A stretch of 64,000 nt of DNA, taken from the NCBI GenBank assembly GCA_949987705.1, contig OX465286.1, positions 1,116,001 through 1,180,000 of the forward strand, read 5' to 3'. Below are positions 38,020 to 50,870 of this stretch, one piece after another. Both the position numbers and the translations under genes were made by a program. The DNA is from Thereva unica (taxonomy: Eukaryota; Arthropoda; Insecta; Diptera; Therevidae). Below the pieces are notes generated by a model that made no database searches, was not told the origin of the DNA, and saw only the letters and a program-made list of their open reading frames with translations. The stretch's first letter is position 1. Each line of letters begins with the position of its first letter.

Positions 38020-40818
38020 GACCAAATAAAGTGCGCTGAACTCAGGGGAGCGAGCCCTTTCCAACGATACCCCATTCATTAAGATCCCAGCACTTTCGTG
38101 AAATCGACCAAAAATATCCCAAGGGGTACCCCTTTGAAAATTTTCCGGTTTTGGGAAAATTCCGGAGTGGCCCTTTTTTGGATGGGAAATTGTTAGGGAC
38201 CTCCCAGGGAGGATGTGAATTCAATCCCGCCCCGGGCTGACCAGTATTTCCCGAGATAATGGGCATTCTGCAGCCCCCCTTGGGGAAATCACAAAAGAGG
38301 GGATAACTCCCGAACCCCTTGGAATTTCTGGACCAAATAAAGTGCGCTGAACTCGGGGGAGCGAGCCCTTTCCAACGATACCCCGTTCATTAAGATCCCA
38401 GCACTTTCGTGAAATCGACCAAAAATATCCCAAGGGGTATCCCTTTGAAAATTTTCCGGTTTTGGGAAAATTCTGGAGTGGCCCTTTTTTGGATGGGAAA
38501 TTGTTAGGGACCTCCCAGGGAGGCTGTGGATTCAATCCTACCCCGGGCTGACCAGTATTTCCCGAGATAATGGGCATTCTGCAGCCCCCCTTGGGGAAAT
38601 CACAAAAGAGGGGATAACTCCCGAACCCCTTGGAATTTCTGGACCAAATAAAGTGCGCTGAACTCGGGGGAGCGAGCCCTTTCCAACGATACCCCGTTCA
38701 TTAAGATCCCAGCACTTTCGTGAAATCGACCAAAAATATCCCAAGGGGTACCCCTTTGAAAATTTTCCGGTTTTGGGAAAATTCCGGAGTGGCCCTTTTT
38801 TGGATGGGAAATTGTTAGGGACCTCCCAGGGAGGATGTGAATTCAATCCCACCCCGGGCTGACCAGTATTTCCCGAGATAATGGGCATTCTGCAGCCCCC
38901 CTTGGGGAAATCACAAAAGAGGGGATAACTCCCGAACCCCTTGGAATTTCTGGACCAAATAAAGTGCGCTGAACTCGGGGGAGCGAGCCCTTTCCAACGA
39001 TACCCCGTTCATTAAGATCCCAGCACTTTCGTGAAATCGACCAAAAATATCCCAAGGGGAACCCCTTTGAAAATTTTCCGGTTTTGGGAAAATTCTGGAG
39101 TGGCCCTTTTTTGGATGGGAAATTGTTAGGGACCTCCCAGGGAGGCTGTGGATTCAATCCCACCCCGGGCTGACCAGTATTTCCCGAGATAATGGGCATT
39201 CTGCAGCCCCCCTTGGGGAAATCACAAAAGAGGGGATAACTCCCGAACCCGTTGGAATTTCTGGACCAAATAAAGTGCGCTGAACTCGGGGGAGCGAGCC
39301 CTTTCCAACGATACCCCATTCATTAGGATCCCAGCACTTTCGTGAAATCGACCAAAAATATCCCAAGGGGTACCCCTTTGAAAATTTTCCGGTTTTGGGA
39401 AAATTCCGGAGTGGCCCTTTTTTGGATGGGAAATTGTTAGGGTCCTCCCAGGGAGTCTGTGAATTGAATCCCACCCCGGGATGACCAGTATTTCCCGAGA
39501 TAATGGGCATTCTGCAGCCCCCCTTGGGGAAATCACAAAAGAGGGGATAACTCCCGAACCCCTTGGAATTTCTGGACCAAATAAAGTGCGCTGAACTCGG
39601 GGGAGCGAGCCCTTTCCAACGATACCCCGTTCATTAAGATCCCAGCACTTTCGTGAAATCGACCAAAAATATCCCAAGGGGAACCCCTTTGAAAATTTTC
39701 CGGTTTTGGGAAAATTCTGGAGTGGCCCTTTTTTAGATGGGAAATTGTTAGGGACCTCCCAGGGAGGCTGTGGATTCAATCCCACCCCGGGCTGACCAGT
39801 ATTTCCCGAGATAATGGGCATTCTGCAGCCCCCCTTGGGGAAATCACAAAAGAGGGGATAACTCCCAAACCCGTTGGAATTTCTGGACCAAATAAAGTGC
39901 GCTGAACTCGGGGGAGCGAGCCCTTTCCAACGATACCCCATTCATTAGGATCCCAGCACTTTCGTGAAATCGACCAAAAATATCCCAAGGGGAACCCCTT
40001 TGAAAATTTTCCGGTTTTGGGAAAATTCTGGAGTGGGCCTTTTTTGGATGGGAAATTGTTAGGGTCCTCCCAGGGAGTCTGTGAATTGAATCCCACCCCG
40101 GGATGACCAGTATTTCCCGAGATAATGGGCATTCTGCAGCCCCCCTTGGGGAAATCACAAAAGAGGGGATAACTCCCGAACCCCTTGGAATTTCTGGACC
40201 AAATAAAGTGCGCTGAACTCGGGGGAGCGAGCCCTTTCCAACGATACCCCGTTCATTAAGATCCCAGCACTTTCGTGAAATCGACCAAAAATATCCCAAG
40301 GGGAACTCCTTTGAAAATTTTCCGGTTTTGGGAAAATTCTGGAGTGGCCCTTTTTTGGATGGGAAGTTGTTAGGGACCTCCCAGGGAGGCTGTGAATTCA
40401 ATCCCACCCCAGGCTGACCAGTATTTCCCGAGATAATAGGCATTCTGCAGCCCCCCTTGGGGAAATCACAAAAGAGGGGATAACTCCCGAACCCCTTGGA
40501 ATTTCTGGACCAAATAAAGTGCGCTGAACTCGGGGGAGCGAGCCCTTTCCAACGATACCCCATTCATTAGGATCCCAGCACTTTCGTGAAATCGACCAAA
40601 AATATCCCAAGGGGTACCCCTTTGAAAATTTTCCGGTTTTGGGAAAATTCTGGAGTGGCCCTTTTTTGGATGGGAAATCGTTAGGGACCTCCCAGGGAGG
40701 CTGTGAATTCAATCCCACCCCGGGCTGACCAGTATTTCCCGAGATAATGGGCATTCTGCAGCCCCCCTTGGGGAAATCACAAAAGAGGGGATAACTCCCG
40801 AACCCCTTGGAATTTCTG

Positions 40819-41125
40819 GACCAAATAAAGTGCGCTGAACTCGGGGGAGCGAGCCCTTTCCAACGATACCCCATTCATTAAGATCCCAGCACTTTCGTGA
40901 AATCGACCAAAAATACCCCAAGGGCCCTTTGAAAATTTTCCGGTTTTGGGAAAATTCTGGAGTGGCCCTTTTTTGGATGGGAAGTTGTTAGGGACCTCCC
41001 AGGGAGGCTGTGAATTCAATCCCACCCCAGGCTGACCAGTATTTCCCGAGATAATGGGCATTCTGCAGCCCCCCTTGGGGAAATCACAAAAGAGGGGATA
41101 ACTCCCGAACCCCTTGGAATTTCTG
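40819..41125. repeat. 4-bp-deleted monomer, second type, in 16-unit copy 2
   Basis: GGGCCC lies at 40922-40927. It is the counterpart of the unit at 35852 at a shift of 4,967 bp, and the unit before it carries C172 in both copies. Confidence 0.92.
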
Positions 41126-41606
41126 GACCAAATAAAGTGCGCTGAACTCGGGGGAGCGAGCCCTTTCCAACGATACCCCATTCATTAGGATCCCAGCACA
41201 TTCGTGAAATCGACCAAAAATATCCCAAGGGGTACCCCTTTGAAAATTTTCCGGTTTTGGGAAAATTCTGGAGTGGGCCTTTTTTGGATGGGAAATTGTT
41301 AGGGACCTCCCAGGGAGGCTGTGAATTCAATCCCACCCCGGGCTGACCAGTATTTCCCGAGATAATGGGCATTCTGCAGCCCCCCTTGGGGAAATCACAA
41401 AAGAGGGGATAACTCCCGAACCCCTTGGAATTTCTGGACCAAATAAAGTGCGCTGAACTCGGGGGAGCGAGCCCTTTCCAACGATATCCCGTTCATTAAG
41501 ATCCCAGCACTTTCGTGAAATCGACCAAAAATATCCCAAGGGGTACCCCTTTGAAAATTTTCCGGTTTTGGGAAAATTCTGGAGTGGCCCTTTTTTGGAT
41601 GGGAAG

Positions 41607-44546
41607 TTGTTAGGGACCTCCCAGGGAGGCTGTGAATTCAATCCCACCCCAGGCTGACCAGTATTTCCCGAGATAATAGGCATTCTGCAGCCCCCCTTGG
41701 GGAAATCACAAAAGAGGGGATAACTCCCGAACCCCTTGGAATTTCTGGACCAAATAAAGTGCGCTGAACTCGGGGGAGCGAGCCCTTTCCAACGATACCC
41801 CATTCATTAGGATCCCAGCACTTTCGTGAAATCGACCAAAAATATCCCAAGGGGTACCCCTTTGAAAATTTTCCGGTTTTGGGAAAATTCTGGAGTGGCC
41901 CTTTTTTGGATGGGAAATTGTTAGGGACCTCCCAGGGAGGCTGTGAATTCAATCCCACCCCGGGCTGACCAGTATTTCCCGAGATAATGGGCATTCTGCA
42001 GCCCCCCTTGGGGAAATCACAAAAGAGGGGATAACTCCCGAACCCCTTGAAATTTCTGGACCAAATAAAGTGCGCTGAACTCAGGGGAGCGAGCCCTTTC
42101 CAACGATACCCCATTCATTAAGATCCCAGCACTTTCGTGAAATCGACCAAAAATATCCCAAGGGGTACCCCTTTGAAAATTTTCCGGTTTTGGGAAAATT
42201 CTGGAGTGGCCCTTTTTTGGATGGGAAATTGTTAGGGACCTCCCAGGGAGGCTGTGAATTCAATCCCACCCCGGGCTGACCAGTATTTCCCGAGATAATG
42301 GGCATTCTGCAGCCCCCCTTGGGGAAATCACAAAAGAGGGGATAACTCCCGAACCCCTTGAAATTTCTGGACCAAATAAAGTGCGCTGAACTCAGGGGAG
42401 CGAGCCCTTTCCAACGATACCCCATTCATTAAGATCCCAGCACTTTCGTGAAATCGACCAAAAATATCCCAAGGGGTACCCCTTTGAAAATTTTCCGGTT
42501 TTGGGAAAATTCCGGAGTGGCCCTTTTTTGGATGGGAAATTGTTAGGGACCTCCCAGGGAGGATGTGAATTCAATCCCACCCCGGGCTGACCAGTATTTC
42601 CCGAGATAATGGGCATTCTGCAGCCCCCCTTGGGGAAATCACAAAAGAGGGGATAACTCCCGAACCCCTTGGAATTTCTGGACCAAATAAAGTGCGCTGA
42701 ACTCGGGGGAGCGAGCCCTTTCCAACGATACCCCATTCATTAGGATCCCAGCACTTTCGTGAAATCGACCAAAAATATCCCAAGGGGTATCCCTTTGAAA
42801 ATTTTCCGGTTTTGGGAAAATTCTGGAGTGGCCCTTTTTTGGATGGGAAATTGTTAGGGACCTCCCAGGGAGGCTGTGGATTCAATCCTACCCCGGGCTG
42901 ACCAGTATTTCCCGAGATAATGGGCATTCTGCAGCCCCCCTTGGGGAAATCACAAAAGAGGGGATAACTCCCGAACCCCTTGGAATTTCTGGACCAAATA
43001 AAGTGCGCTGAACTCGGGGGAGCGAGCCCTTTCCAACGATACCCCGTTCATTAAGATCCCAGCACTTTCGTGAAATCGACCAAAAATATCCCAAGGGGAA
43101 CCCCTTTGAAAATTTTCCGGTTTTGGGAAAATTCTGGAGTGGCCCTTTTTTGGATGGGAAATTGTTAGGGACCTCCCAGGGAGGCTGTGGATTCAATCCC
43201 ACCCCGGGCTGACCAGTATTTCCCGAGATAATGGGCATTCTGCAGCCCCCCTTGGGGAAATCACAAAAGAGGGGATAACTCCCGAACCCGTTGGAATTTC
43301 TGGACCAAATAAAGTGCGCTGAACTCGGGGGAGCGAGCCCTTTCCAACGATACCCCATTCATTAGGATCCCAGCACTTTCGTGAAATCGACCAAAAATAT
43401 CCCAAGGGGTACCCCTTTGAAAATTTTCCGGTTTTGGGAAAATTCCGGAGTGGCCCTTTTTTGGATGGGAAATTGTTAGGGTCCTCCCAGGGAGTCTGTG
43501 AATTGAATCCCACCCCGGGATGACCAGTATTTCCCGAGATAATGGGCATTCTGCAGCCCCCCTTGGGGAAATCACAAAAGAGGGGATAACTCCCGAACCC
43601 CTTGGAATTTCTGGACCAAATAAAGTGCGCTGAACTCGGGGGAGCGAGCCCTTTCCAACGATACCCCGTTCATTAAGATCCCAGCACTTTCGTGAAATCG
43701 ACCAAAAATATCCCAAGGGGTACCCCTTTGAAAATTTTCCGGTTTTGGGAAAATTCTGGAGTGGCCCTTTTTTGGATGGGAAATTGTTAGGGTCCTCCCA
43801 GGGAGGCTGTGGATTCAATCCCACCCCGGGCTGACCAGTATTTCCCGAGATAATGGGCATTCTGCAGCCCCCCTTGGGGAAATCACAAAAGAGGGGATAA
43901 CTCCCGAACCCGTTGGAATTTCTGGACCAAATAAAGTGCGCTGAACTCGGGGGAGCGAGCCCTTTCCAACGATACCCCATTCATTAGGATCCCAGCACTT
44001 TCGTGAAATCGACCAAAAATATCCCAAGGGGTACCCCTTTGAAAATTTTCCGGTTTTGGGAAAATTCCGGAGTGGCCCTTTTTTGGATGGGAAATTGTTA
44101 GGGTCCTCCCAGGGAGTCTGTGAATTGAATCCCACCCCGGGATGACCAGTATTTCCCGAGATAATGGGCATTCTGCAGCCCCCCTTGGGGAAATCACAAA
44201 AGAGGGGATAACTCCCGAACCCCTTGGAATTTCTGGACCAAATAAAGTGCGCTGAACTCGGGGGAGCGAGCCCTTTCCAACGATACCCCATTCATTAAGA
44301 TCCCAGCACTTTCGTGAAATCGACCAAAAATATCCCAAGGGGTACCCCTTTGAAAATTTTCCGGTTTTGGGAAAATTCTGGAGTGGCCCTTTTTTGGATG
44401 GGAAATCGTTAGGGACCTCCCAGGGAGGCTGTGAATTCAATCCCACCCCGGGCTGACCAGTATTTCCCGAGATAATGGGCATTCTGCAGCCCCCCTTGGG
44501 GAAATCACAAAAGAGGGGATAACTCCCGAACCCCTTGGAATTTCTG
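41607..44546. repeat. Mixed monomers between the 16-unit and the small higher-order blocks
   Basis: Two consecutive A25 units start at 42059 and 42370, each preceded by the A303 allele. They are followed by an A194 unit, then T110/T209, then an alternation of G55 units with the T180/T193/G203/A218 family (42992-44235). The unit at 43614 has T180 but not T193, G203 or A218, and is a mosaic. The stretch from about 43.0 to 44.2 kb resembles 49.8-51.1 kb at a shift of 6,838 bp. Confidence 0.7.
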
Positions 44547-45790
44547 GACCAAATAAAGTGCGCTGAACTCAGGGGAGCGAGCCCTTTCCAACGATACCCC
44601 ATTCATTAAGATCCCAGCACTTTCGTGAAATCGACCAAAAATATCCCAAGGGGTACCCCTTTGAAAATTTTCCGGTTTTGGGAAAATTCTGGAGTGGCCC
44701 TTTTTTGGATGGGAAGTTGTTAGGGACCTCCCAGGGAGGCTGTGAATTCAATCCCACCCCAGGCTGACCAGTATTTCCCGAGATAATAGGCATTCTGCAG
44801 CCCCCCTTGGGGAAATCACAAAAGAGGGGATAACTCCCGAACCCCTTGGAATTTCTGGACCAAATAAAGTGCGCTGAACTCGGGGGAGCGAGCCCTTTCC
44901 AACGATACCCCGTTCATTAAGATCCCAGCACTTTCGTGAAATCGACCAAAAATATCCCAAGGGGAACCCCTTTGAAAATTTTCCGGTTTTGGGAAAATTC
45001 CGGAGTGGCCCTTTTTTGGATGGGAAATTGTTAGGGTCCTCCCAGGGAGTCTGTGAATTGAATCCCACCCCGGGATGACCAGTATTTCCCGAGATAATGG
45101 GCATTCTGCAGCCCCCCTTGGGGAAATCACAAAAGAGGGGATAACTCCCGAACCCCTTGGAATTTCTGGACCAAATAAAGTGCGCTGAACTCAGGGGAGC
45201 GAGCCCTTTCCAACGATACCCCATTCATTAAGATCCCAGCACTTTCGTGAAATCGACCAAAAATATCCCAAGGGGTACCCCTTTGAAAATTTTCCGGTTT
45301 TGGGAAAATTCTGGAGTGGCCCTTTTTTGGATGGGAAGTTGTTAGGGACCTCCCAGGGAGGCTGTGAATTCAATCCCACCCCAGGCTGACCAGTATTTCC
45401 CGAGATAATAGGCATTCTGCAGCCCCCCTTGGGGAAATCACAAAAGAGGGGATAACTCCCGAACCCCTTGGAATTTCTGGACCAAATAAAGTGCGCTGAA
45501 CTCGGGGGAGCGAGCCCTTTCCAACGATACCCCGTTCATTAAGATCCCAGCACTTTCGTGAAATCGACCAAAAATATCCCAAGGGGAACCCCTTTGAAAA
45601 TTTTCCGGTTTTGGGAAAATTCCGGAGTGGCCCTTTTTTGGATGGGAAATTGTTAGGGTCCTCCCAGGGAGTCTGTGAATTGAATCCCACCCCGGGATGA
45701 CCAGTATTTCCCGAGATAATGGGCATTCTGCAGCCCCCCTTGGGGAAATCACAAAAGAGGGGATAACTCCCGAACCCCTTGGAATTTCTG
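44547..45790. repeat. 622-bp dimer (W-X) present twice in tandem
   Basis: W units (44547, 45169) have A25, G170, A215 and A242. X units (44858, 45480) have G55, A108, C144, T180, T193, G203 and A218. W and X differ at about ten sites, so the period-two pattern is unmistakable. No difference was seen between the two dimers. Confidence 0.9.
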
Positions 45791-48589
45791 GACCAAATAA
45801 AGTGCGCTGAACTCAGGGGAGCGAGCCCTTTCCAACGATACCCCATTCATTAAGATCCCAGCACTTTCGTGAAATCGACCAAAAATATCCCAAGGGGTAC
45901 CCCTTTGAAAATTTTCCGGTTTTGGGAAAATTCTGGAGTGGCCCTTTTTTGGATGGGAAATCGTTAGGGACCTCCCAGGGAGGCTGTGAATTCAATCCCA
46001 CCCCGGGCTGACCAGTATTTCCCGAGATAATGGGCATTCTGCAGCCCCCCTTGGGGAAATCACAAAAGAGGGGATAACTCCCGAACCCCTTGGAATTTCT
46101 GGACCAAATAAAGTGCGCTGAACTCGGGGGAGCGAGCCCTTTCCAACGATACCCCGTTCATTAAGATCCCAGCACTTTCGTGAAATCGACCAAAAATATC
46201 CCAAGGGGAACCCCTTTGAAAATTTTCCGGTTTTGGGAAAATTCCGGAGTGGCCCTTTTTTGGATGGGAAATTGTTAGGGTCCTCCCAGGGAGTCTGTGA
46301 ATTGAATCCCACCCCGGGATGACCAGTATTTCCCGAGATAATGGGCATTCTGCAGCCCCCCTTGGGGAAATCACAAAAGAGGGGATAACTCCCGAACCCC
46401 TTGGAATTTCTGGACCAAATAAAGTGCGCTGAACTCGGGGGAGCGAGCCCTTTCCAACGATACCCCGTTCATTAAGATCCCAGCACTTTCGTGAAATCGA
46501 CCAAAAATATCCCAAGGGGAACCCCTTTGAAAATTTTCCGGTTTTGGGAAAATTCCGGAGTGGCCCTTTTTTGGATGGGAAATTGTTAGGGTCCTCCCAG
46601 GGAGTCTGTGAATTGAATCCCACCCCGGGATGACCAGTATTTCCCGAGATAATGGGCATTCTGCAGCCCCCCTTGGGGAAATCACAAAAGAGGGGATAAC
46701 TCCCGAACCCCTTGGAATTTCTGGACCAAATAAAGTGCGCTGAACTCGGGGGAGCGAGCCCTTTCCAACGATACCCCATTCATTAAGATCCCAGCACTTT
46801 CGTGAAATCGACCAAAAATATCCCAAGGGGTACCCCTTTGAAAATTTTCCGGTTTTGGGAAAATTCTGGAGTGGCCCTTTTTTGGATGGGAAATCGTTAG
46901 GGACCTCCCAGGGAGGCTGTGAATTCAATCCCACCCCGGGCTGACCAGTATTTCCCGAGATAATGGGCATTCTGCAGCCCCCCTTGGGGAAATCACAAAA
47001 GAGGGGATAACTCCCGAACCCCTTGGAATTTCTGGACCAAATAAAGTGCGCTGAACTCGGGGGAGCGAGCCCTTTCCAACGATACCCCGTTCATTAAGAT
47101 CCCAGCACTTTCGTGAAATCGACCAAAAATATCCCAAGGGGAACCCCTTTGAAAATTTTCCGGTTTTGGGAAAATTCCGGAGTGGCCCTTTTTTGGATGG
47201 GAAATTGTTAGGGTCCTCCCAGGGAGTCTGTGAATTGAATCCCACCCCGGGATGACCAGTATTTCCCGAGATAATGGGCATTCTGCAGCCCCCCTTGGGG
47301 AAATCACAAAAGAGGGGATAACTCCCGAACCCCTTGGAATTTCTGGACCAAATAAAGTGCGCTGAACTCGGGGGAGCGAGCCCTTTCCAACGATACCCCG
47401 TTCATTAAGATCCCAGCACTTTCGTGAAATCGACCAAAAATATCCCAAGGGGAACCCCTTTGAAAATTTTCCGGTTTTGGGAAAATTCCGGAGTGGCCCT
47501 TTTTTGGATGGGAAATTGTTAGGGTCCTCCCAGGGAGTCTGTGAATTGAATCCCACCCCGGGATGACCAGTATTTCCCGAGATAATGGGCATTCTGCAGC
47601 CCCCCTTGGGGAAATCACAAAAGAGGGGATAACTCCCGAACCCCTTGGAATTTCTGGACCAAATAAAGTGCGCTGAACTCGGGGGAGCGAGCCCTTTCCA
47701 ACGATACCCCATTCATTAAGATCCCAGCACTTTCGTGAAATCGACCAAAAATATCCCAAGGGGTACCCCTTTGAAAATTTTCCGGTTTTGGGAAAATTCT
47801 GGAGTGGCCCTTTTTTGGATGGGAAATCGTTAGGGACCTCCCAGGGAGGCTGTGAATTCAATCCCACCCCGGGCTGACCAGTATTTCCCGAGATAATGGG
47901 CATTCTGCAGCCCCCCTTGGGGAAATCACAAAAGAGGGGATAACTCCCGAACCCCTTGGAATTTCTGGACCAAATAAAGTGCGCTGAACTCGGGGGAGCG
48001 AGCCCTTTCCAACGATACCCCGTTCATTAAGATCCCAGCACTTTCGTGAAATCGACCAAAAATATCCCAAGGGGAACCCCTTTGAAAATTTTCCGGTTTT
48101 GGGAAAATTCCGGAGTGGCCCTTTTTTGGATGGGAAATTGTTAGGGTCCTCCCAGGGAGTCTGTGAATTGAATCCCACCCCGGGATGACCAGTATTTCCC
48201 GAGATAATGGGCATTCTGCAGCCCCCCTTGGGGAAATCACAAAAGAGGGGATAACTCCCGAACCCCTTGGAATTTCTGGACCAAATAAAGTGCGCTGAAC
48301 TCGGGGGAGCGAGCCCTTTCCAACGATACCCCGTTCATTAAGATCCCAGCACTTTCGTGAAATCGACCAAAAATATCCCAAGGGGAACCCCTTTGAAAAT
48401 TTTCCGGTTTTGGGAAAATTCCGGAGTGGCCCTTTTTTGGATGGGAAATTGTTAGGGTCCTCCCAGGGAGTCTGTGAATTGAATCCCACCCCGGGATGAC
48501 CAGTATTTCCCGAGATAATGGGCATTCTGCAGCCCCCCTTGGGGAAATCACAAAAGAGGGGATAACTCCCGAACCCCTTGGAATTTCTG
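45791..48589. repeat. 933-bp trimer (Z-X-X) present three times in tandem
   Basis: Each trimer starts with a Z unit (45791, 46724, 47657), which is reference-like with C172, followed by two X units as defined for the preceding dimers. The first Z has A25; the others have G25. A fourth Z at 48590 is followed by a W unit instead of X. The near-identity of the trimers points to recent amplification. Confidence 0.9.
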
Positions 48590-49926
48590 GACCAAATAAA
48601 GTGCGCTGAACTCGGGGGAGCGAGCCCTTTCCAACGATACCCCATTCATTAAGATCCCAGCACTTTCGTGAAATCGACCAAAAATATCCCAAGGGGTACC
48701 CCTTTGAAAATTTTCCGGTTTTGGGAAAATTCTGGAGTGGCCCTTTTTTGGATGGGAAATCGTTAGGGACCTCCCAGGGAGGCTGTGAATTCAATCCCAC
48801 CCCGGGCTGACCAGTATTTCCCGAGATAATGGGCATTCTGCAGCCCCCCTTGGGGAAATCACAAAAGAGGGGATAACTCCCGAACCCCTTGGAATTTCTG
48901 GACCAAATAAAGTGCGCTGAACTCAGGGGAGCGAGCCCTTTCCAACGATACCCCATTCATTAAGATCCCAGCACTTTCGTGAAATCGACCAAAAATATCC
49001 CAAGGGGTACCCCTTTGAAAATTTTCCGGTTTTGGGAAAATTCTGGAGTGGCCCTTTTTTGGATGGGAAGTTGTTAGGGACCTCCCAGGGAGGCTGTGAA
49101 TTCAATCCCACCCCAGGCTGACCAGTATTTCCCGAGATAATAGGCATTCTGCAGCCCCCCTTGGGGAAATCACAAAAGAGGGGATAACTCCCGAACCCCT
49201 TGGAATTTCTGGACCAAATAAAGTGCGCTGAACTCGGGGGAGCGAGCCCTTTCCAACGATACCCCATTCATTAGGATCCCAGCACTTTCGTGAAATCGAC
49301 CAAAAATATCCCAAGGGGTACCCCTTTGAAAATTTTCCGGTTTTGGGAAAATTCTGGAGTGGCCCTTTTTTGGATGGGAAATCGTTAGGGACCTCCCAGG
49401 GAGGCTGTGAATTCAATCCCACCCCGGGCTGACCAGTATTTCCCGAGATAATGGGCATTCTGCAGCCCCCCTTGGGGAAATCACAAAAGAGGGGATAACT
49501 CCCGAACCCCTTGAAATTTCTGGACCAAATAAAGTGCGCTGAACTCGGGGGAGCGAGCCCTTTCCAACGATACCCCATTCATTAAGATCCCAGCACTTTC
49601 GTGAAATCGACCAAAAATACCCCAAGGGCCCTTTGAAAATTTTCCGGTTTTGGGAAAATTCTGGAGTGGCCCTTTTTTGGATGGGAAGTTGTTAGGGACC
49701 TCCCAGGGAGGCTGTGAATTCAATCCCACCCCAGGCTGACCAGTATTTCCCGAGATAATAGGCATTCTGCAGCCCCCCTTGGGGAAATCACAAAAGAGGG
49801 GATAACTCCCGAACCCCTTGGAATTTCTGGACCAAATAAAGTGCGCTGAACTCGGGGGAGCGAGCCCTTTCCAACGATACCCCATTCATTAAGATCCCAG
49901 CACTTTCGTGAAATCGACCAAAAATA
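48076..49926. repeat. 1.85-kb segmental copy a (partner at 50871-52721)
   Basis: It comprises the rest of an X unit, then X, Z, W, a G63/C172 unit with A303, and a 4-bp-deleted unit. The block returns at a shift of 2,795 bp (nine units minus 4). Both ends of agreement coincide with the palindrome region, at offset 108 on the left and offset 98 on the right. Confidence 0.85.
49523..49829. repeat. 4-bp-deleted monomer with A242, copy a
   Basis: GGGCCC lies at 49626-49631. Unlike the earlier 4-bp-deleted units it has A at offset 242, a feature shared only with the unit at 52318. Confidence 0.92.
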
Positions 49927-50870
49927 TCCCAAGGGGAACCCCTTTGAAAATTTTCCGGTTTTGGGAAAATTCTGGAGTGGCCCTTTTTTGGATGGGAAAT
50001 TGTTAGGGACCTCCCAGGGAGGCTGTGGATTCAATCCCACCCCGGGCTGACCAGTATTTCCCGAGATAATGGGCATTCTGCAGCCCCCCTTGGGGAAATC
50101 ACAAAAGAGGGGATAACTCCCGAACCCGTTGGAATTTCTGGACCAAATAAAGTGCGCTGAACTCGGGGGAGCGAGCCCTTTCCAACGATACCCCATTCAT
50201 TAGGATCCCAGCACTTTCGTGAAATCGACCAAAAATATCCCAAGGGGTACCCCTTTGAAAATTTTCCGGTTTTGGGAAAATTCCGGAGTGGCCCTTTTTT
50301 GGATGGGAAATTGTTAGGGTCCTCCCAGGGAGTCTGTGAATTGAATCCCACCCCGGGATGACCAGTATTTCCCGAGATAATGGGCATTCTGCAGCCCCCC
50401 TTGGGGAAATCACAAAAGAGGGGATAACTCCCGAACCCCTTGGAATTTCTGGACCAAATAAAGTGCGCTGAACTCGGGGGAGCGAGCCCTTTCCAACGAT
50501 ACCCCGTTCATTAAGATCCCAGCACTTTCGTGAAATCGACCAAAAATATCCCAAGGGGAACCCCTTTGAAAATTTTCCGGTTTTGGGAAAATTCTGGAGT
50601 GGCCCTTTTTTGGATGGGAAATTGTTAGGGTCCTCCCAGGGAGGCTGTGGATTCAATCCCACCCCGGGCTGACCAGTATTTCCCGAGATAATGGGCATTC
50701 TGCAGCCCCCCTTGGGGAAATCACAAAAGAGGGGATAACTCCCGAACCCGTTGGAATTTCTGGACCAAATAAAGTGCGCTGAACTCGGGGGAGCGAGCCC
50801 TTTCCAACGATACCCCATTCATTAGGATCCCAGCACTTTCGTGAAATCGACCAAAAATATCCCAAGGGGT

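Larger units (their letters stand above)
36640..41606. repeat. 16-unit higher-order repeat, copy 2 (4,967 bp)
   Basis: It directly follows copy 1. A T-to-A change at 41200 (offset 75) is private to this copy. Agreement ends in the unit starting at 41437, which matches the unit at 36470 up to offset 198 and then differs at 199, 215 and 242. Confidence 0.92.
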
